From contig NW_024464918.1 in NCBI RefSeq assembly GCF_017591425.1, positions 29,168,001-29,232,000 on the forward strand: a stretch of 64,000 nt of DNA. Reading direction: 5' to 3'. The stretch comes from Ochotona curzoniae. Taxonomy: Eukaryota > Chordata > Mammalia > Lagomorpha > Ochotonidae. Positions 61,542 through 64,000 of this stretch are shown here, piece after piece (position 1 is the first letter of the stretch; every line of letters begins with the position of its first letter). The notes below the pieces were generated by a model. The model saw nothing but the letters and a program-made list of their open reading frames with translations. It made no database searches and had not been told where the DNA came from. The position numbers and the translations under genes were made by a program.

Positions 61542-61706
61542 GAAGCTGTGCTCTGGCTTATAGATGAAGCTCTGACATTGTGTTGGAAATATCCTGAATG
61601 TCTGAAAGACTTCTCATTATTGTTGGAAAAGCATGCATCTTCTGGTTTAAGGCTGCAAGTTTTAAAAGGAGAGATAAGAAATTGGAGAGTTAGACAGGAA
61701 AGAAAT
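61542..61706 (+). CDS. SNCAIP: Candidate alternative SNCAIP exon (165 nt, in frame)
   Basis: An uninterrupted 55-codon stretch lies in the intron between the 126-nt and 170-nt exons. It is preceded by cactccctgcctctcag with no intervening AG and a plausible branch site (tgtaac), and is followed by AAAT|gtaagt. Its length is a multiple of three, and it enters and leaves in phase 0, matching both flanking exons. The product starts EAVLWLIDEALTLCWKYPEC and ends NWRVRQERN, so it would insert 55 residues into the fourth ankyrin repeat after Gln474. If the donor is not used, the frame continues 25 codons to a TAA at 61782-61784, giving a truncated protein. The base composition is AT-richer than the other exons. 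I do not recognise the peptide and cannot say whether it is an annotated isoform. Confidence 0.5.
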
Positions 61707-61779
61707 GTAAGTTCTTACCAGGATCTGCATAAAGATGAAAGGCATAGTGTTGGGGTTTTGTGGCAGATAAAGATAACTG

Positions 61780-61847
61780 AATAAACACCGATAACTGTGC
61801 TGTTGCGTTTAACAAGACACTGTAATGCTTAATAGTCTTGAAATAAA
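61780..61847 (+). promoter_or_regulatory. Two AATAAA poly(A) signals behind the candidate exon
   Basis: AATAAA occurs at 61780-61785 and again at 61842-61847. The TAA of the first is the in-frame stop of the read-through from the candidate exon at 61542. Together they would allow an alternative terminal exon. AATAAA is common in AT-rich DNA, so on its own this is weak evidence. Confidence 0.3.
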
Positions 61848-63196
61848 CTTTTTATCAGCTGCTAAATGACTGAAAGCCAAAGAAAACTGGCTCTCCCTGA
61901 TTGCGTTTCTGATTTTAGTTATTTTTCTTCGTAATAAGCGAGGAGAGGCGGCCCCTCGGCCCGTCTTTTCATCGCGGTCGTCCCTCCACTTAATACAAGT
62001 GATGTTCTTGGCACAGGAACCAGAGATGTAAAAACTTGGATGGTCCTGGGAAAGCCTCTGTGAGCAGGATGTGGAGAGCAGTGAGGGGGAAAAACAGATG
62101 AAAAGGGTCCATGGTGTGAGGCAGGAACTGCACGAGGAAAGCAGTGGGAAGAAACCCGAGCCAGTGGGTGGCACAGGGAGTCAGTCTCCATTGCATCTCC
62201 GGATTGCACGGTGCTATTGCAGTCTCCGGGCCAGCCCTGGGAAGCAGGCGACAAGGGCTGTGTGGCAGGCTGACCCTTCCTGGCAAGGAGTCATCAGCCA
62301 GAAGGAAAATAAAGCTCCTGCGTAGCCCAATCCTAGACTTTAATGGTACAAGTTCTATTTGTGGAAGAAAACAGTTACCCAATCACCGGGAGTTTGCCAT
62401 CTTATCACGGTATCATCCACCAGTCTGTCAGTGACTACTGCTGTTATCCTAGTCTGTGTCATGTCACACTATTAAAAACGATCCAGTTCTGTCATGTTCT
62501 ATCAACTCTCACTCCTCTAGTGCTAATACTTACCTAGGCCAGGCTCTGTGACACCCTTATGAGCTTATGAGCACTCAGATCTACTGCCTGAGAAACAATA
62601 CGGGCTACCCAGCCCAGGCTAGACTCAAGATGCCAGGGACAGCAAGTGAGGCATGGCCGGCCTCTGACACATCCCCACCTTCAGTGAGGAACTTAACTGG
62701 GGACGAGCTTGCAGCATCTGCCCAGGCCACAGACACACTATGGCCCTGGCAGGAGTATGGAATGCTCCCCCTCCTGCCTACTGTCTGCCCTGCCACTTGT
62801 CCACCTGCATTAGCAGCTGTTACCCTTACGACAGGTTCCCAGAGCCTAAGAATATGGCGACAGGTACATACCACTCCACTGTCCCCTTCCTGGCATCCTC
62901 AATTTCATGAATGGAGCCCACTGCACATCTCACCAAGGAAGGGCCTCTGTGGATTCAGCAACTCCTCTGCCACCCAGATCTCCCCTCTGTCCTTGGCTTC
63001 CTTGTGGGGTGGGTTCTGCGGGGGCTGCCCTGCTGACAGAACACTAGTCTGGCTGGGCAGGTGTTTTGCCCAGCACCCTGCCTCAGGTAACAGATGTTGA
63101 GATAACAGGCAAAGTCATGTTCCACGTTGTGTTACAGTCATTAGGAACCAGCGTTACCCAGCATGCAATGACAGACTTCTCCACCTTTCCCAACAG

Positions 63197-63366
63197 ACTC
63201 TGGTGGAATACGGAGCAAACGTAACCATGCAGAACCACGCCGGGGAGAAGCCATCCCAGAGTGCTGAACGGCATGGCCACACACTGTGCTCCCGGTACCT
63301 GGTGGTGGTGGAGACCTGCATGTCCCTGGCCTCACAGGTGGTGAAGCTGACCAAGCAGCTCAAAGA
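63197..63366 (+). CDS. SNCAIP: SNCAIP coding exon, last ankyrin repeats and start of coiled coil (170 nt)
   Basis: The acceptor is acctttcccaacag and the donor is AAAGA|gtaagt. It encodes residues 475-530 and two bases of the codon for Glu531. The segment TLVEYGANVTMQNHAGEKPS finishes the fourth ankyrin repeat and begins a fifth (QSAERHGHTLCSRYL). The last part, from about residue 513 (ETCMSLASQVVKLTKQLK), has the heptad character of the known synphilin-1 coiled coil. The exon leaves phase 2; the rest of the gene is beyond the window. Confidence 0.95.
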
Positions 63367-64000
63367 GTAAGTGGCGTGTGGCTCCCCTGGGGACCACCTG
63401 ACTCGTACTAAGGCACAGGTTGAGCTGGGGTGGGCATGCGTGGTTCCTGGTATAGTGGGAGTTCCAGGCATTCCCCCCAGCTGCTTTTCTTCCTCTGTCC
63501 CACAACTGCACAGGCAGTGTCCCTGGGAAGATGGCATCTCTGCAGTAACAAATGGCAATTAGACAGCATTGGGCAGAGCAAGCACCCTAGACAGAAAGTT
63601 CTCCCTGTGGCAGATAACAGCTTGCCTCTCTGTTCTCACCTGAGGCTCCGTTACATACCAGGAGACTGAGAGCACATTCAGATGCCAGCTGTGCCTAGTG
63701 TCCCAGGAAGCTGTCAGGAGTGCAGTGGAAGGGAGAAGGAGTGCCAGAGATGGACCAGGTTCGCAGTTTTCTCAAAAAGTCAAATGTATATTTGATAAAT
63801 TTAAAATAAGTCACTTGATAAGGATCACAACACATTTACTATAAAAATGAAGCAATGAAATCATGAATCCTCAGGAGAGAAAATACTGGTGGTGGTCAAT
63901 CAGCAGTTCTTAAAACCCTGTGCCTCGACTGAAGTTGGCGAGGTCATTAAGCAGGTACCCATTGGACAGGTCCTTGTGCGCAGGGGAGCATTTCTGGGAG
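63367..64000 (+). other. SNCAIP: SNCAIP intron, first part
   Basis: It begins gtaagt and runs off the window. No repeat or exon was recognised. Confidence 0.85.

Larger units (their letters stand above)
59577..63196 (+). other. SNCAIP: SNCAIP intron (3.6 kb) containing the candidate exon
   Basis: A GT-AG intron with phase 0 junctions. SINEs lie at 59943 and 60908. From 61240 to about 61900 the sequence is AT-rich and repeat-free and carries the candidate exon at 61542. A 177-codon open frame at 62567 has no splice support. Confidence 0.9.

Noticed and set aside
62567..63100. 177-codon open frame before the 170-nt SNCAIP exon
   Set aside because: No acceptor or donor fits its ends, and the residue pattern is that of translated non-coding DNA.
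1..64000. CRISPR arrays, operons, ribosome binding sites, bacterial mobile systems
   Set aside because: The window is clearly mammalian; none of these was seen.

Overview
The window is nuclear DNA of a placental mammal, most likely a lagomorph and probably a pika (Ochotona). It carries about 25 dispersed tRNA-derived SINEs of the lagomorph CSINE type. Older eutherian repeats are also present (MIR, L2, L1, MER2, MER5A, MER20), together with (TG)n and (GA)n microsatellites, split genes with standard splice signals, and long introns. The best-preserved SINEs (36862, 53440, 57689) have the head form I associate with pika rather than rabbit; this species call is from memory.

The main gene is SNCAIP (synphilin-1, the alpha-synuclein-interacting protein) on the plus strand. 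Seven coding exons can be read: 20077-20179 (start codon at 20123), 29666-29738, 44634-45505, 46911-47090, 52964-53077, 59451-59576 and 63197-63366. Joined, they give 1592 coding nt: 530 complete codons plus two bases, with no stop or frameshift. This covers the N-terminal region, the ankyrin repeats and the start of the coiled coil. The remaining roughly 390 codons lie beyond 64000. The first coding exon begins at a strong 3' splice site, so at least one non-coding exon lies upstream, probably outside the window because no CpG-rich promoter is visible.

At 7509-8480, on the same strand, is an intact single-exon GPCR of 323 aa. It looks like a type 1 vomeronasal receptor and is a candidate for the ancient single-copy ancV1R. 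It is nested in, or just upstream of, the 5' part of SNCAIP.

The most interesting signal is an apparent extra exon in the intron between the 126-nt and 170-nt SNCAIP exons. The segment 61542-61706 is exactly 165 nt and open in frame. It has a clean 3' splice site, a GTAAGT donor and phase 0 at both ends. Read through its donor, it instead ends in a stop codon embedded in an AATAAA poly(A) signal. Other points of note are a GC-AG intron, a five-codon upstream ORF whose stop overlaps the SNCAIP start codon, and a family of short inverted-repeat DNA elements. The rest is intron or intergenic sequence filled with SINEs. Several AT-rich, repeat-free blocks could be conserved regulatory elements.
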